Of a stretch of 64,000 nucleotides of DNA, positions 29,540-39,569 are shown piece after piece; within the stretch, counting starts at the first letter, position 1, and each line of letters opens with the position of its first letter. The stretch comes from Lindgomyces ingoldianus. Taxonomy: Eukaryota > Ascomycota > Dothideomycetes > Pleosporales > Lindgomycetaceae. The position numbers were made by a program, and so were the translations under genes. Below the pieces are notes generated by a model. The model had not been told where the DNA came from, did not search any database, and was given only the letters and a program-made list of their open reading frames with translations. The stretch lies in the NCBI RefSeq assembly GCF_010093535.1, contig NW_022985190.1, positions 617,346 through 681,345 of the forward strand. The letters are read 5' to 3'.

Positions 29540-31678
29540 TTACGATTTACCCAAGACCCAGACCTCTCCATTAGAAGAAGTGTCGCTTGTCATGTAGAGA
29601 CGGCCCGACTTGTCGAAGCTAAGTCCAGCAGGCCTGAAGCAACCTGAACTCATGCTAGGACCATTACCTGAACACCTAGTGACGTCGGGGTTGGTCATGA
29701 CATCTGTGTAGCCAGAGTTGCTGGAGAGGGGAGCTACGGGCTTGTAGGCTCCATCGCTACCCTTGGTAAAGGGAACAACCACTAACTTGAATCCAGTTGT
29801 TGGCTGTCGATTCCACGACCCATGGAAAGTCACATACAGATTGCTGTACGTTTCGTCGAATTTGGAATCAATCGGGGCTGAGTGTGGCATGAAGGTCAAT
29901 GCGGGTGCAACTGCCTTTGTATTGCATGTGTCATCGCCGAAAGTGCTGTTTGGCGTAACAACAAACCAATCCCCAACTTTGAATGTCTTGTCGGTGAAAT
30001 CGCTGGGCTGCCAGACCGTAAAACATGTAGGATAGCCGTACCAGTTATCATTAGGTTTCGTGACATCGCCCATGTAGTGGAGCTTCTCGCTTGGGTTGTT
30101 TTGATGGATATCCTTAGCGTTACCACTCACGGTTCGTTTGAAGTTATCGCCGCTGTTTTCGACACCCCAAAGCCTACAGTACGATTAGTGATTAGGGCAA
30201 TCCAGATGAGACGAATAACTACTGACATGTTGTTTCCATCGAACGTGATTCCGACCTCGTTGCGTTGCCCATAACCTGCATTCCAACCACCTGACACGTA
30301 GTTGTAGCCTCCACTAGGCATAGCGCTCAAATCGAAAACCTTAATGATCGCACGGCCCGTCTTGGGGTTCCCGGCAGCAGTATCAAAGTTGTCATTTGAT
30401 CCATGAGAGACAACCAGCAAATTCGGCTTGTGAGGCGCGACGAGGAGAGTGCGAGTGAGATGTGCGCCACCATTATACATACCGGTGATGACGGTTGTCC
30501 TGGTTCCGACTGAGCCGGCGGTAGCATCATAGGGCCAGGAGTATGCTTGCGTCATGGAGCTAGCATACAGTGTTTTCCCATCAGGACTAAATGCGATGCC
30601 ATGATTGAGGCTGTTCAGTGAGATCAGCATCTTGGTAGAGGAGCTGCAGCCGTCAGCTGACATGGCATGGTATGAAATTCCTTTTCCGGATTGTACAACA
30701 AGCATATTTCCAGCCGAGTCGAACACGATACTTCGCGGGCTGGTCAATCCGCCGAGGACTTTAGTGGCTTTCCAACCACTGGCCAGAACAGACGAGAATG
30801 CAGCAGATCCGGCACCGGAGCAGGAAGCAGGGATCGACGCTTTCACGGTAGGGGTGTTAGATGGCTTCACACTGGTCACAATGGTGGAAGGGATCGTGGT
30901 TGGTCGAGTGGTCGATTTCGGCACACTGCTGGTCGCCGCAGGGGCTTCCAAGAGATTGTTCGCAACCCAGGAGTTGAAACTTGAGCTGCGAGCAGCGTTC
31001 AGATCGTGGATCCATTTGCCAAAGGCCTCATGCACGTTGAAGGCTGAAGTGTTACTCGAGGGCTGTTCTACTGCACCAGTACCAAAAGCCCATGCAAACT
31101 GGGTAGTCCCAGTACCGTTCAAAGCAAAGCGGGTGTCTTCGTTGGATTGCCAACCGGTGCAGCCACGACACCTCGCTACCATAGTGTAGTGTGTGCTATT
31201 GGCCGTTGTTCCTTTCATCAAGGTATACTCGGCCCCGTCGTATTGTAGAGGAAGACTGATGCCACTGTCTAATGTTAGAGGATCTCTTGTGAAGATTGGG
31301 ATATATCGTACAATGCGAATCGAGAGGATGGTATTGAAGTCTTGCCATTGGGCCACGCAATAGTGAGTGGATTCCACACCATAGTTCCGCCCCAAGCAAA
31401 TCCTGCCCATGTATTCTTCACAGGCGCGGTAATCGAAATGATGGCATCATAGGGATCAGTAACATTACTGGGGAGGGCAATCCCAAAGCTCATGCCACTC
31501 TCCGTATTCGTATAAGTCGAGAAGCATATCTTGGTGACAGAGTCACAAGAGACCTTTGAGTCCACCTGGGCGTACACTACACAGGTCTGTCAGTCTGCAC
31601 TCTCTCCCATAAAACTGGGCTTTGCTCACCGTGCCCGGCAAATGCCACCGCACTGCTGATCAATTGAATAGAACGCAT
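29540..31678 (-). CDS. Secreted AA8-AA12 oxidoreductase (haem b cytochrome + PQQ dehydrogenase)
   Basis: Four exons: 31678-31630, 31576-31312, 31264-30227 and 30173-29540 (661 aa). The short first exon encodes a signal peptide (MRSIQLISSAVAFAGHVYAQ). Residues ~21-215 form a cellobiose-dehydrogenase-type cytochrome domain. A Met in NTESGMSFGIALP and a His in NSTHYTMVARCRGCTGW are the expected haem b ligands. A Ser/Thr/Pro linker (about residues 245-285) leads to a beta-propeller. This domain (TKVLGGLTSPRSIVFDSAGN, SLNHGIAFSPDGKTLYAS, NEVGITFDGNNMLWGVEN, CFRPAGLSFDKSGRLYM) is of the PQQ-dependent sorbosone/pyranose dehydrogenase family (CAZy AA12). Known AA12 enzymes oxidise 2-keto-glucose, fucose or related pyranoses and pass electrons via the cytochrome, for example to LPMOs. 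No CBM1 follows the propeller. Confidence 0.85.
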
Positions 31679-32597
31679 GATGACTTGGGAATGAGGCGTA
31701 CAGCGTGCAGTCTCAGTCGTAGTGTTCCGCATAGGTGGTGGTCCCTATCTTCTTATGTATGGACCACGGGGCCCCCACGGTGGCAACTGGGATTGCACAA
31801 AGCCGTGCTGGGGCATCTCCAGGTTAGTTTAGAATTCAATATTTTGCGATATGTGGATGTATACATTAATATGAAAGCCTTGAGTGAGCTCTTCAGCGAG
31901 CATGTCGACTGGCCAATCTACGCTGTTCAATTTGCAAAATGCGGCCGGTAAATCCGACATCAGTAATTTGTCGATGTCGGAGGGAGAGTCGTCGCTTTTG
32001 TGCGGGTTTCAGGCTGAGTACGGCATTCGAGAGCGTGGATTGATTCGGCTCGCTTGAACAAGAGATGAATTCCGACGGGGGTGCTGTGAGGCTAATTAAG
32101 GTGCATGTACTACAGCATCATATATTTTGATGGCATGTGGACTTGCGTATTTCCAGAAGATTACAAGCCGCAACCTGACCGGGATCGCACACCAGGTTGT
32201 TCAAATGGAGTACGTACGGTATAGTTAAGCCTTTCCTAAGTCCGCCTTCTGCACGTGGATGCTCGTTCGATCGAAGCCAGATCCGGGGCGATTGCTGCGT
32301 CATTTGACCTCTCTTCATTCTTCTTCATCTATCAAAACTGCATGCAGTGCCCAATGCCTCAGTAGGTGTTGCCAACGCGACCCTAAGCTGCGGTCTCTCT
32401 AGAATCATCAGGTTCAACATCAACAACAGATAGTAATGTATTGTATGTTGATGTGTAAGACAAAACCCCATGGATTGACTTGGGATACAAATTTGAAGTT
32501 TATCAATGCCCCCTCTAATTCCAGCAAGACATGCACCTAATCAGAGCTTCCTGTTAATGTTCCGTATTGGTTGCGGATGTGGTGCACACAAATGCTC
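31679..32597. other. Intergenic: promoter of the AA8-AA12 gene
   Basis: About 920 bp with no supported gene. The proximal part contains a GC-rich segment with a CreA-like hexamer (31773-31778). Confidence 0.5.
31773..31778 (-). promoter_or_regulatory. Candidate CreA/Mig1 site (GTGGGG) upstream of the AA8-AA12 gene
   Basis: CCCCAC on the plus strand reads GTGGGG on the coding strand, matching the CreA consensus SYGGRG, about 95 bp before the ATG. Carbon-catabolite repression would be typical for such an enzyme, but a single 6-mer is weak evidence. Confidence 0.25.
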
Positions 32598-34070
32598 CTA
32601 CGCGTGGGCTAACACCTGATCTTGTAGAGACGAGAGGTCACCAATTGTTGATATGCTGTTCACTTCTTGAAGAATATCTTCTAGCCATGCAGTAACAAAA
32701 TGCCCGGTGGCTGATTCTGCCTGCGCTACAGTCTGCGCCCAGGCTGCTAGTTCTTTAGAGCCCGATGGAAGGAGGTGACTTTCTTCCGAAAGGCGGGAAA
32801 GAGAATCATTGGCCTTTTCTGCCGCGAGAGAAAACTGGACCTGTAGATAAACGGCTTGTAGAAGTAGAGCCCGCTCTTCCCGCAAACTCGTAGCAAGAGA
32901 TTGAAGCTGTGGAAGCACGTTTGTGATGGTGGTAGGCGGGTTTGAGTGGTTGAATGATTGGCTCTCTCCCTGAGTATGCGCATTTATCCTGTCTGGCCAA
33001 GCCTGGCATACTCTCGCCGGCCTGTTGATGGAATCGAGGGCTTCGAGTAAACTTGCGCGGGATGTTGTGTACCGATTGTACACCTCTCTGAAATGAGATT
33101 CGGACAAAGCCGTGTCAAGTGCAGCGCTTTGGTCTCCGCTTTGCTTAAGTGGAGATGCGTTTTCAAGAAATTCGGACTCCTCTGGAAACTTAGCTAATTC
33201 ATCTTGCACCCACGCCACTATCTCGTCTCTCGCACAACCAAGCGCATAGACTTGTTGTTTCAAATTTAGAACCGCTTGTGGGTTTATCTTTGCTTCCGCT
33301 CGGGCTGAGTTGGCGCCATTCATGGCCGCCTTCGATTCCAGAACTTGCTTTTTTAATTTGAAGACCCAGTCTTCGACATCAGAGTAGCGTGTGAGAAGTT
33401 CTAATGGTTGCAAGGGAAGACCTGGCTGCTCTCCTACAGCGTCTCTCACGAGAGATCTAGGGTCATTTGGAGTACTTGCGGGATTAACATTGAGAAGCTT
33501 TTCAAGAGAAGCCTGGACGACCTGGAGCGAGGAGAAACGGCTTCGTTGTCGAAGAAGGCACACATAGCCTCGCGTGACGTCGCTATCGTACTGAGCACGA
33601 GTCTGGCTAGGTAGTTCAATGAAATGACCGTTGCGAAGATCATCAAGCAGAGACTTGAGTTCGTGATGGCGGGCATGGGCTCTTGATCGTGCTTGGAGGG
33701 CGTTGATGTATTGGAATCTGATTTGCCTTGAATCCGAGAGCTTAGGTACGACCTTGGAAGAATCAAAAGGGCACTCAAAGCTCAAATGCGGATATCCTGT
33801 GCTCGTGCTAGAGTTGAACTGGCCCAGCGAAGTGGCCATGTATCTTGAGAGGACCCTTCGGACTTTTAACGTTTCTTCCCTGGAATTGACGAAAGGCGAC
33901 AGCGCCTTATCGACTTCTGAGAGTGGACACTGAAGAGGAGCTGGCATGGCGAGAACGGTTCTTCTTTGGTATGTATTGACTGCAAGGGCGTCGAGACAAC
34001 CTTGGAAAGGGTTGGAGGTTCCAGAAAATGCACAGCAAAGAGCAAGCGAGTTCCAAGGTTGTGAAGCCAC
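32598..34070 (-). CDS. Unknown fungal protein, largely helical (coiled-coil-like)
   Basis: One open frame of 490 aa from the ATG at 34070. A second ATG at 33947 (MPAPLQCPLSEVDKALSPF, 449 aa) begins where the sequence becomes ordered and may be the true start. The protein is rich in Leu, Glu, Ala, Ser and Gln, with long heptad-compatible stretches (YINALQARSRAHARHHELKS, ALNSI-type Leu/Ser repeats, LATSLREERALLLQAVYLQ). No enzyme motif, signal peptide or membrane span is visible. The composition resembles structural subunits of spindle or kinetochore complexes, but I cannot assign it to any and make no functional claim. No intron signal interrupts it. Confidence 0.62.
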   Translation of the reverse strand: MASQPWNSLALCCAFSGTSNPFQGCLDALAVNTYQRRTVLAMPAPLQCPLSEVDKALSPFVNSREETLKVRRVLSRYMATSLGQFNSSTSTGYPHLSFECPFDSSKVVPKLSDSRQIRFQYINALQARSRAHARHHELKSLLDDLRNGHFIELPSQTRAQYDSDVTRGYVCLLRQRSRFSSLQVVQASLEKLLNVNPASTPNDPRSLVRDAVGEQPGLPLQPLELLTRYSDVEDWVFKLKKQVLESKAAMNGANSARAEAKINPQAVLNLKQQVYALGCARDEIVAWVQDELAKFPEESEFLENASPLKQSGDQSAALDTALSESHFREVYNRYTTSRASLLEALDSINRPARVCQAWPDRINAHTQGESQSFNHSNPPTTITNVLPQLQSLATSLREERALLLQAVYLQVQFSLAAEKANDSLSRLSEESHLLPSGSKELAAWAQTVAQAESATGHFVTAWLEDILQEVNSISTIGDLSSLQDQVLAHA

Positions 34071-36332
34071 TCGGACAAGCTTAGATCTAGCCCCATGCGG
34101 CTAGTAGGGACTAGAAAACACGCTGTCACGTGTACGATCGCCAACTTTACATAATTTGACTGTCTCCTCGCAACTGATACCTCAAAGAGGACTTGTCCCT
34201 CGGATTCTGAACATAGAAGACGATCAAATGGCTACACGAAGCAATGCGAGTGGGAAATTTTTCATTGCTATATATATATCTGTTCGTTTCCAACAGAGCC
34301 ATCAGTCTGTCCATAAAATCCACTACCAGAAGGTGCTTTGCACTAATTCCTTTGTACGTGACGCTATGTCTAACCGTGAATAGTCGCTGTTGACATATTA
34401 TGGCGGATTTGAATTTCCCTACTGAGTAGCTAGTCCACCTTGCACATTGCAACTGTTTCATATCTGCCCTGCATTTGGCGCTCAGGAGAACGCGCAATCA
34501 TCCTTCCTACCTGCCCGGGGGGTTTTAAATAGGCACCCACTGGCCGGAGGACTTCGCATAGGGAACGAAGAACCTATAGGTCCTGATTGTGATGGGCACT
34601 ACCATCACTATCCGACGCTTTGGATGCTTGCTCTTAATCGCCTAGCTATCGAAAGCGGAGAGGCGGCATACAACAAGCAAACAATATCGCTCGCCGAAGC
34701 TATCCACTCACGACTCGTTTACTATAGAAACACCAGTCGGCCGCAGATGTGCTTGGAAGCTGTCCGTTGACTTTAGGAAGACGTTGAGAAGTTGAGGGAG
34801 GCAGCTACTTGCGAGGAAATATAACCAGGCGCTTGGCGTTCTGTGACTTCGTTGACATAAGGGATGAAATGTGCATTATCTACCGGTGAGGCGCGTTGGA
34901 TAGTCCGAGCCGAAAGTGCCCTTCAAAGCTGGGAAGAAGCCGGCTAGGTCTCACAGCCTAAGATGGGCCAGAGAGCTGGAATAAATGCGGAGAAAGACTT
35001 GCCGCCAATTACCCAGGGAATGTACGCTGCGGCTCTGATACCTGGGGGTGAATGTAATTGGCGTGCGCCAAGAATGCTGGTAATGGAAAACGGTATTCCT
35101 GTTCACAGAAAAGGGAGGGAACTAGTTGTGGGACATCGGGGGTTAAGTTCTTGCAAAAGCGGGTGTCCTAACAGAAATACTGATACAGGTTGCGTGGTGG
35201 GCAGGCTGCAAATAGATCTTTTTGGGCTGAAGGTAGACGGGTTCAGGGAAGTGCAACCCTGCGCCAATGCAACGAGAGCGCGTTTCGTCTCCACATGGAC
35301 TCGATTGAGAGGCAAAGGTGCGAGGGCAGTGTGCCTTGGTTGGGGACAGCAAAATCATGCGTGTTGGACCCTCGGCTCGGACTAGTGCTCGGACGCTGAT
35401 ACCAGCTGGCAGGCCACGCGCAGCGCTGTTCGGGCAATTTTTTCTGCTGTGAGCATGCAGATTAACCGTAACATGACGCAATATACGCAGAATGAGCGGC
35501 CGAGGAGCTGCAGGACGTGAGGGAGAGGTTCGTCCCCAGATAATGGTCCACTCGATGATGAAGTGACTCTGGGCGAACAGTCGGAGGAGCAGCGGCCATC
35601 GCTGTTGAGAAAGGCAAAGCCGAGAGGCAGCTGCCGGGGAGGGCGCAGGAGAGTTTTCGACGTCGGCACGTTACGTGCGCTGATTCGCCGCGCGATAAGA
35701 GGTCGACAGCGCATCACTCTGTTCTGGGATGGGTCATTGACGTGGGCGTTGAGTGGCGCAGGGCAGGAAATGAGGCATCAAGGCCAGTTGCAGGGTGGAG
35801 GGCGAGGAGGAAGTGAAAAGCACGTAGCGAAAAGCAATTGACAGCAGAAGTGTGTGGATATCAATGTTCGCGACGTGCGCATCCGGCGCGGACGACAGCC
35901 GTCCACAGGGCGAGGCGCATGCACAAGGAGCCGTCGTCTGGACGTGGCGTCTGCTGGGGAAGACGCGCCTGGCCGTTGGCGTGTTTCGTGGTCGCGCACT
36001 TGGGCGGTGGATTATTACCACTAGCAGCATTGTTATTTCGCCTGGCTCGAGCTTCTCTCATTTTCTCAAGGGGTCATCCTCTTGCATCGTCGCAGCGCAA
36101 CCCGAACCCTTTCACTGCCCACCCAATCCCCAATCCCCCAATTTCCCCTTCCATCCTCCGCTATCTGCCGTCCCAGCGTGTGCGCGCGCCTGACGACTGA
36201 CGACGACTGACCTGAGACTTCATCCCTCACACATCCACCCTGTCTCCGCTCCCGCCCTCGCATCCCCCCTCGCCGCAGCAGCGGATGCAGCCCTGCGCAC
36301 CCTGAGGCAGCCTGCCACTCGCTCTCACTGCC
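34071..36332. other. Intergenic 2.2 kb containing a gene relic
   Basis: Apart from the relic at about 34480-34830 (separate entry) there is no supported gene. The right 300 bp are very C-rich leader sequence of the MSB1 gene. Confidence 0.5.
34480..34830 (+). pseudogene. Relic of a six-hairpin-glycosidase-like gene
   Basis: The frame from about 34485 to 34745 encodes LNRHPLAGGLRIGNEEP, then DCDGHYHHYPTLWMLALNRL and AEAIHSRLVYYRN. This strongly resembles a family of (alpha/alpha)6-barrel proteins in bacteria and fungi that carry GGLRIGK and DGQYFHYLTKWMHAL-type motifs. Right after TSRPQMC the family-like continuation (WKLSVDFRKT, from about 34752) is in a different frame, and stops follow within ten codons. 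I found no start, no upstream exon and no further downstream homology up to 35.4 kb. So this looks like a decayed fragment rather than a gene. The identification is from motif memory, without a search. Confidence 0.42.
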
Positions 36333-39300
36333 ATGCCCTTCTTCAAGAACGTCTTTAGGTCGAGGGACGGCCCTCGGTCTTCCTCTAGGGCCGCCAAACA
36401 TGCCGACCACAGCGACGGCCCTGCCGCCTTACCAAAGCCGCGATGGGAGGAGTCGTGGTCCCGCAAGGAGGTCGCTCCTAACGAGATACAGGAGCTCATA
36501 CATGTCTGCACGCAAGAGATGAAGTCACGGGCCCTGGACATGCCCTTCTTGCTGCTCCCCTTCCGCCCCACCTCCGACCCCAGCGCCGCCCGCAACTTCG
36601 TCCGCAATTTCTTCAGATCGTCGTACGAGGGTAGCTCGCAGTACTCAGGCCCGGGTCTACACCAGGAATTGCGCCTCGCCGAGCCATTGGTGCTGTGCAG
36701 CATCATGAAGTGGTGCTGGAGCAGACTTCCGGGGGGTGTCGTCTCCTGGGATGCATACGAGCTCTTCCGCATTGGAGAATCCGACTCCAACTTTGCTAGA
36801 CACGCCTTCGACACCTTCATTCCCCTCAGCGTCGACTCGGACGCCCGCAAGCACATCATCTTCGATTTCTTCGATCTACTGTCGGCCGTCGCTGCCCGAG
36901 GCAAGACAAATGGCATGGGCGGGCGCAAGTTGTCGAGGATGGCAGGCTGGTGGGCCTTTGAGCATTCAGACGATGGAAAGGGCTTTGATGGGGGATATCG
37001 GTGCTGGGCAAAAGCTGCAGATGCCGCAAGCCACCTCTTCTTCGCATACCTGCGATCGCTCTCTCCGGACTCCAAAGCTATCGGTGGCATATCTGCGCTG
37101 CCTCGCTCCCTCCAGGCGCTGCTGTCCCAGACCGAGTATCCACCTCAAGCCCCGGTCCTCATGCAGACTGTTACAACTAAGGTGGTCATGATAGTCGACT
37201 CGGTCTCCCCAACCCCTTTTGCCCTCCTTCGCCGGGCTAAGCACTTTGAATATCGTGACGACGACGAGGCGTTACAGCAGTTTTCCTCTTACGAAGACCC
37301 AGTAAGGGCACTGACGGACGAGTGCCGACGAGTACTACAATGCATCTCATCTACCAATCAGTCTGTGATATCCCCTGAAGGGGGCACGCAAGATGCTTCT
37401 TGGTCTCGATTTGAAGATTTAGGATTCTCAGGCCTCCTCGAGAGCTCGAATTTTAGCAACACCAACGGCACTTCGCTGTCCGGAGGCGGTCGCGAATTTT
37501 CATCACTCCGTTCGGGGCCTCGTTCTCGAAACACCGACTTTGGTCGACCTACTACACCTTCTTGGGCAGATTTCTTATCTTCTGGATTTGCCGATGAAAA
37601 CGGCCACACGAAACCTCCGCCACTACTATTGCCCCCAGATAAAATTCTCCCACCCATTGGCGAAGCCGCCCGGGTACACAGCTCTCAATCTCACATGCGC
37701 AATGGTCTACAAACTCAAGATGACTTGGAGCCGGGTGAGCTCGCGAGTATCACCCAATTTGACTTGGATGATACATTCTGGTGGGTGTGGATGACGAGTC
37801 TGGCTGGAGAGGAATCCACGGACCGCAAAGCTGCTTTTGGCAGATGCACCTTGATCGAAACGCGTATACCCGGGGCGAAGTGGCTAGTGATTGAAGAGCA
37901 GGTCAAAGGCGCTTCTCCTGGGCCCGAGGAAGGTGCCTACATTGCGGAAAAGAAAGGACGTTTCAGTTTCACGAGGCGAGGACGCTTAGGGCGCCGAAAA
38001 TCGACCGGAAAAAAGCCGCTAGCCCCTTCAAAGGAACCCTACAATCGCACAACTTCGGGTACGCCTATGAGCAAGACCAGTATTGGCCCAGATCAACATG
38101 CTCGAATCCAAGCTGCAGCTGCAAGACTAGCCCAGAACCAAAAAGATCAGGTAGCAGCGCAACACACAGCTCAGCGGCGGGCACGTGTTGATGATGCAGT
38201 TTCCACAAAGACGAACAGTGTTATGACATTACAGCCTGTTCTTATGAGTGAGGCCGCTCCGGCAATGAAATGGGACAAGAAATTTGGCGAAGGAGCGAAG
38301 GATCCGAACAGGGACCGAGAAACGATCAGAGCGAAATATCTGGGCGATGTAAGTGCGGGCAAAGGGTCGAGGGACAATCTCCTTATCACCGCCAACGGGG
38401 GTGCGCCATCACTGTCTCGAGACTTCTCGCACCGCGATCTCCCCTCGCTCCCTCTAGGCGAAACGGATGTGCACAGTTCGAGAATAGATGCTCCATCTCC
38501 CGCTCCCCTACCAGCCACTCCAAATCCGGGTGCGATCAAGTCTCAAAGAGGGGAAGCTTCTTCGGCAGCTCAAGTACCTCTGCCAAACGCCACCCCTATG
38601 GCGCTTGATGAGAAGGTGACAGAACAAGGGGACTACCTAGACCAACATCCAGCTTTAAGGAAGCCTGTCCCTGAACGCAAGCCCGTTGGCCCGTCTTGGC
38701 AAGATAATCGTGCTGCAGAGGGACAACCATCTACTTCTGAGGCTGCCCAACCGAAGAAACCGTCGCCGAAGAAGCTGAAAAAGAATGCCGCCGCCGGCGG
38801 CGGTGGCTTCAGGAAGTTCTTTGGTGGCAAGAAAAAGGCTGACACAGCTATATCACACGAGACTGCCACTCATCTTGAAGGTGAAGCTGGCTTGCAGTCT
38901 CCAGATTCGTACGCCGGTGACGCTTCAGTGCAGCCTCAAAGTCATCATTCTCCTGTGCGCGACCCGTCTCCAACTTACAGTATAGAGAAACAAGAGCCTC
39001 TTAGAGCCCGCTCTCCAGTACTTGAACCGAGCGCGGACGTTTCTGCTGTCTCGCAGAAGTACCATGAACCAGCTCGCCCAGCTGAACCAAGCACTAACAC
39101 TCGTGAGCAGAGGGATGCAGACCAAGCTTTTTCTCGGTTTGACCAAGGCCCAATGGACGACATGCCAGCCTTCGTTCCCGACGATGATTCTGACGATGAT
39201 GAAGCCCTAGTTGCGCTGGCCGGGCCCCCTCTTGATCAGGCGCATCAAGGCTCCTATCGGCGAGACGTCCACACTCCGACCCAAGAGGTGCCCGCAGCTA

Positions 39301-39569
39301 AGGATGATGTGTCTGAAGAGTCGATAGACTTAACTCGTCAAGTCTCACCTTCGCAAGATCGATGGGCTCAGATCCGGAAGAATGCAGCCGAACGAGCAGC
39401 ACGACTCAGTGAGGAGCAGTCTCGTCGAAGCCAGAGCCAGAGTGCTCGTACAGACGAAGGTGAAACTAGCGGGGAGGAAACGATTGAGAGCCGCGTAGCT
39501 CGCATCAAAGCTCGTGTTGCCGAGCTAACTGGCAACATTGAAGGAGGGCAAGGAGGCGCAAAGCGATGA
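36333..39569 (+). CDS. MSB1: Msb1/Mug8-type morphogenesis protein
   Basis: Intronless, 1078 aa. The N-terminal ~450 residues carry the Msb1/Mug8 domain, a RhoGAP-like helical fold. Blocks include MPFFKNVFRSRDG, APNEIQELIHVCTQEMKSRA, MPFLLLPFRPTSDPSAARNF, LMKWCWSR-type helix and AGWWAFEHSDDGKGFDGGYR. The rest is disordered and rich in Ser, Pro, Ala, Lys and Gln, with a basic KKPSPKKLKKNAA stretch and a C-terminal charged helix (RIKARVAELTGNIEGGQ). In yeast, Msb1 acts with Cdc42, Bem1 and Rho1 in polarity and cell-wall integrity. The fungal relatives localise to bud or hyphal tips. The ATG at 36333 begins at the conserved N-terminus and follows a long pyrimidine-rich leader. It is convergent with the penta-EF-hand gene. 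Confidence 0.78.
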   Translation: MPFFKNVFRSRDGPRSSSRAAKHADHSDGPAALPKPRWEESWSRKEVAPNEIQELIHVCTQEMKSRALDMPFLLLPFRPTSDPSAARNFVRNFFRSSYEGSSQYSGPGLHQELRLAEPLVLCSIMKWCWSRLPGGVVSWDAYELFRIGESDSNFARHAFDTFIPLSVDSDARKHIIFDFFDLLSAVAARGKTNGMGGRKLSRMAGWWAFEHSDDGKGFDGGYRCWAKAADAASHLFFAYLRSLSPDSKAIGGISALPRSLQALLSQTEYPPQAPVLMQTVTTKVVMIVDSVSPTPFALLRRAKHFEYRDDDEALQQFSSYEDPVRALTDECRRVLQCISSTNQSVISPEGGTQDASWSRFEDLGFSGLLESSNFSNTNGTSLSGGGREFSSLRSGPRSRNTDFGRPTTPSWADFLSSGFADENGHTKPPPLLLPPDKILPPIGEAARVHSSQSHMRNGLQTQDDLEPGELASITQFDLDDTFWWVWMTSLAGEESTDRKAAFGRCTLIETRIPGAKWLVIEEQVKGASPGPEEGAYIAEKKGRFSFTRRGRLGRRKSTGKKPLAPSKEPYNRTTSGTPMSKTSIGPDQHARIQAAAARLAQNQKDQVAAQHTAQRRARVDDAVSTKTNSVMTLQPVLMSEAAPAMKWDKKFGEGAKDPNRDRETIRAKYLGDVSAGKGSRDNLLITANGGAPSLSRDFSHRDLPSLPLGETDVHSSRIDAPSPAPLPATPNPGAIKSQRGEASSAAQVPLPNATPMALDEKVTEQGDYLDQHPALRKPVPERKPVGPSWQDNRAAEGQPSTSEAAQPKKPSPKKLKKNAAAGGGGFRKFFGGKKKADTAISHETATHLEGEAGLQSPDSYAGDASVQPQSHHSPVRDPSPTYSIEKQEPLRARSPVLEPSADVSAVSQKYHEPARPAEPSTNTREQRDADQAFSRFDQGPMDDMPAFVPDDDSDDDEALVALAGPPLDQAHQGSYRRDVHTPTQEVPAAKDDVSEESIDLTRQVSPSQDRWAQIRKNAAERAARLSEEQSRRSQSQSARTDEGETSGEETIESRVARIKARVAELTGNIEGGQGGAKR

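Noticed and set aside
26113..31678. Possible metabolic gene cluster (aldo-keto reductase, secreted protein, AA8-AA12 dehydrogenase)
   Set aside because: No backbone biosynthetic gene, transporter or cluster regulator adjoins; proximity alone does not support a cluster.
34963..35385. 140-codon open frame after the relic at 34.5 kb, considered as its continuation
   Set aside because: The translation shows no motif of the same family and no coding-like composition; not claimed as part of the relic.
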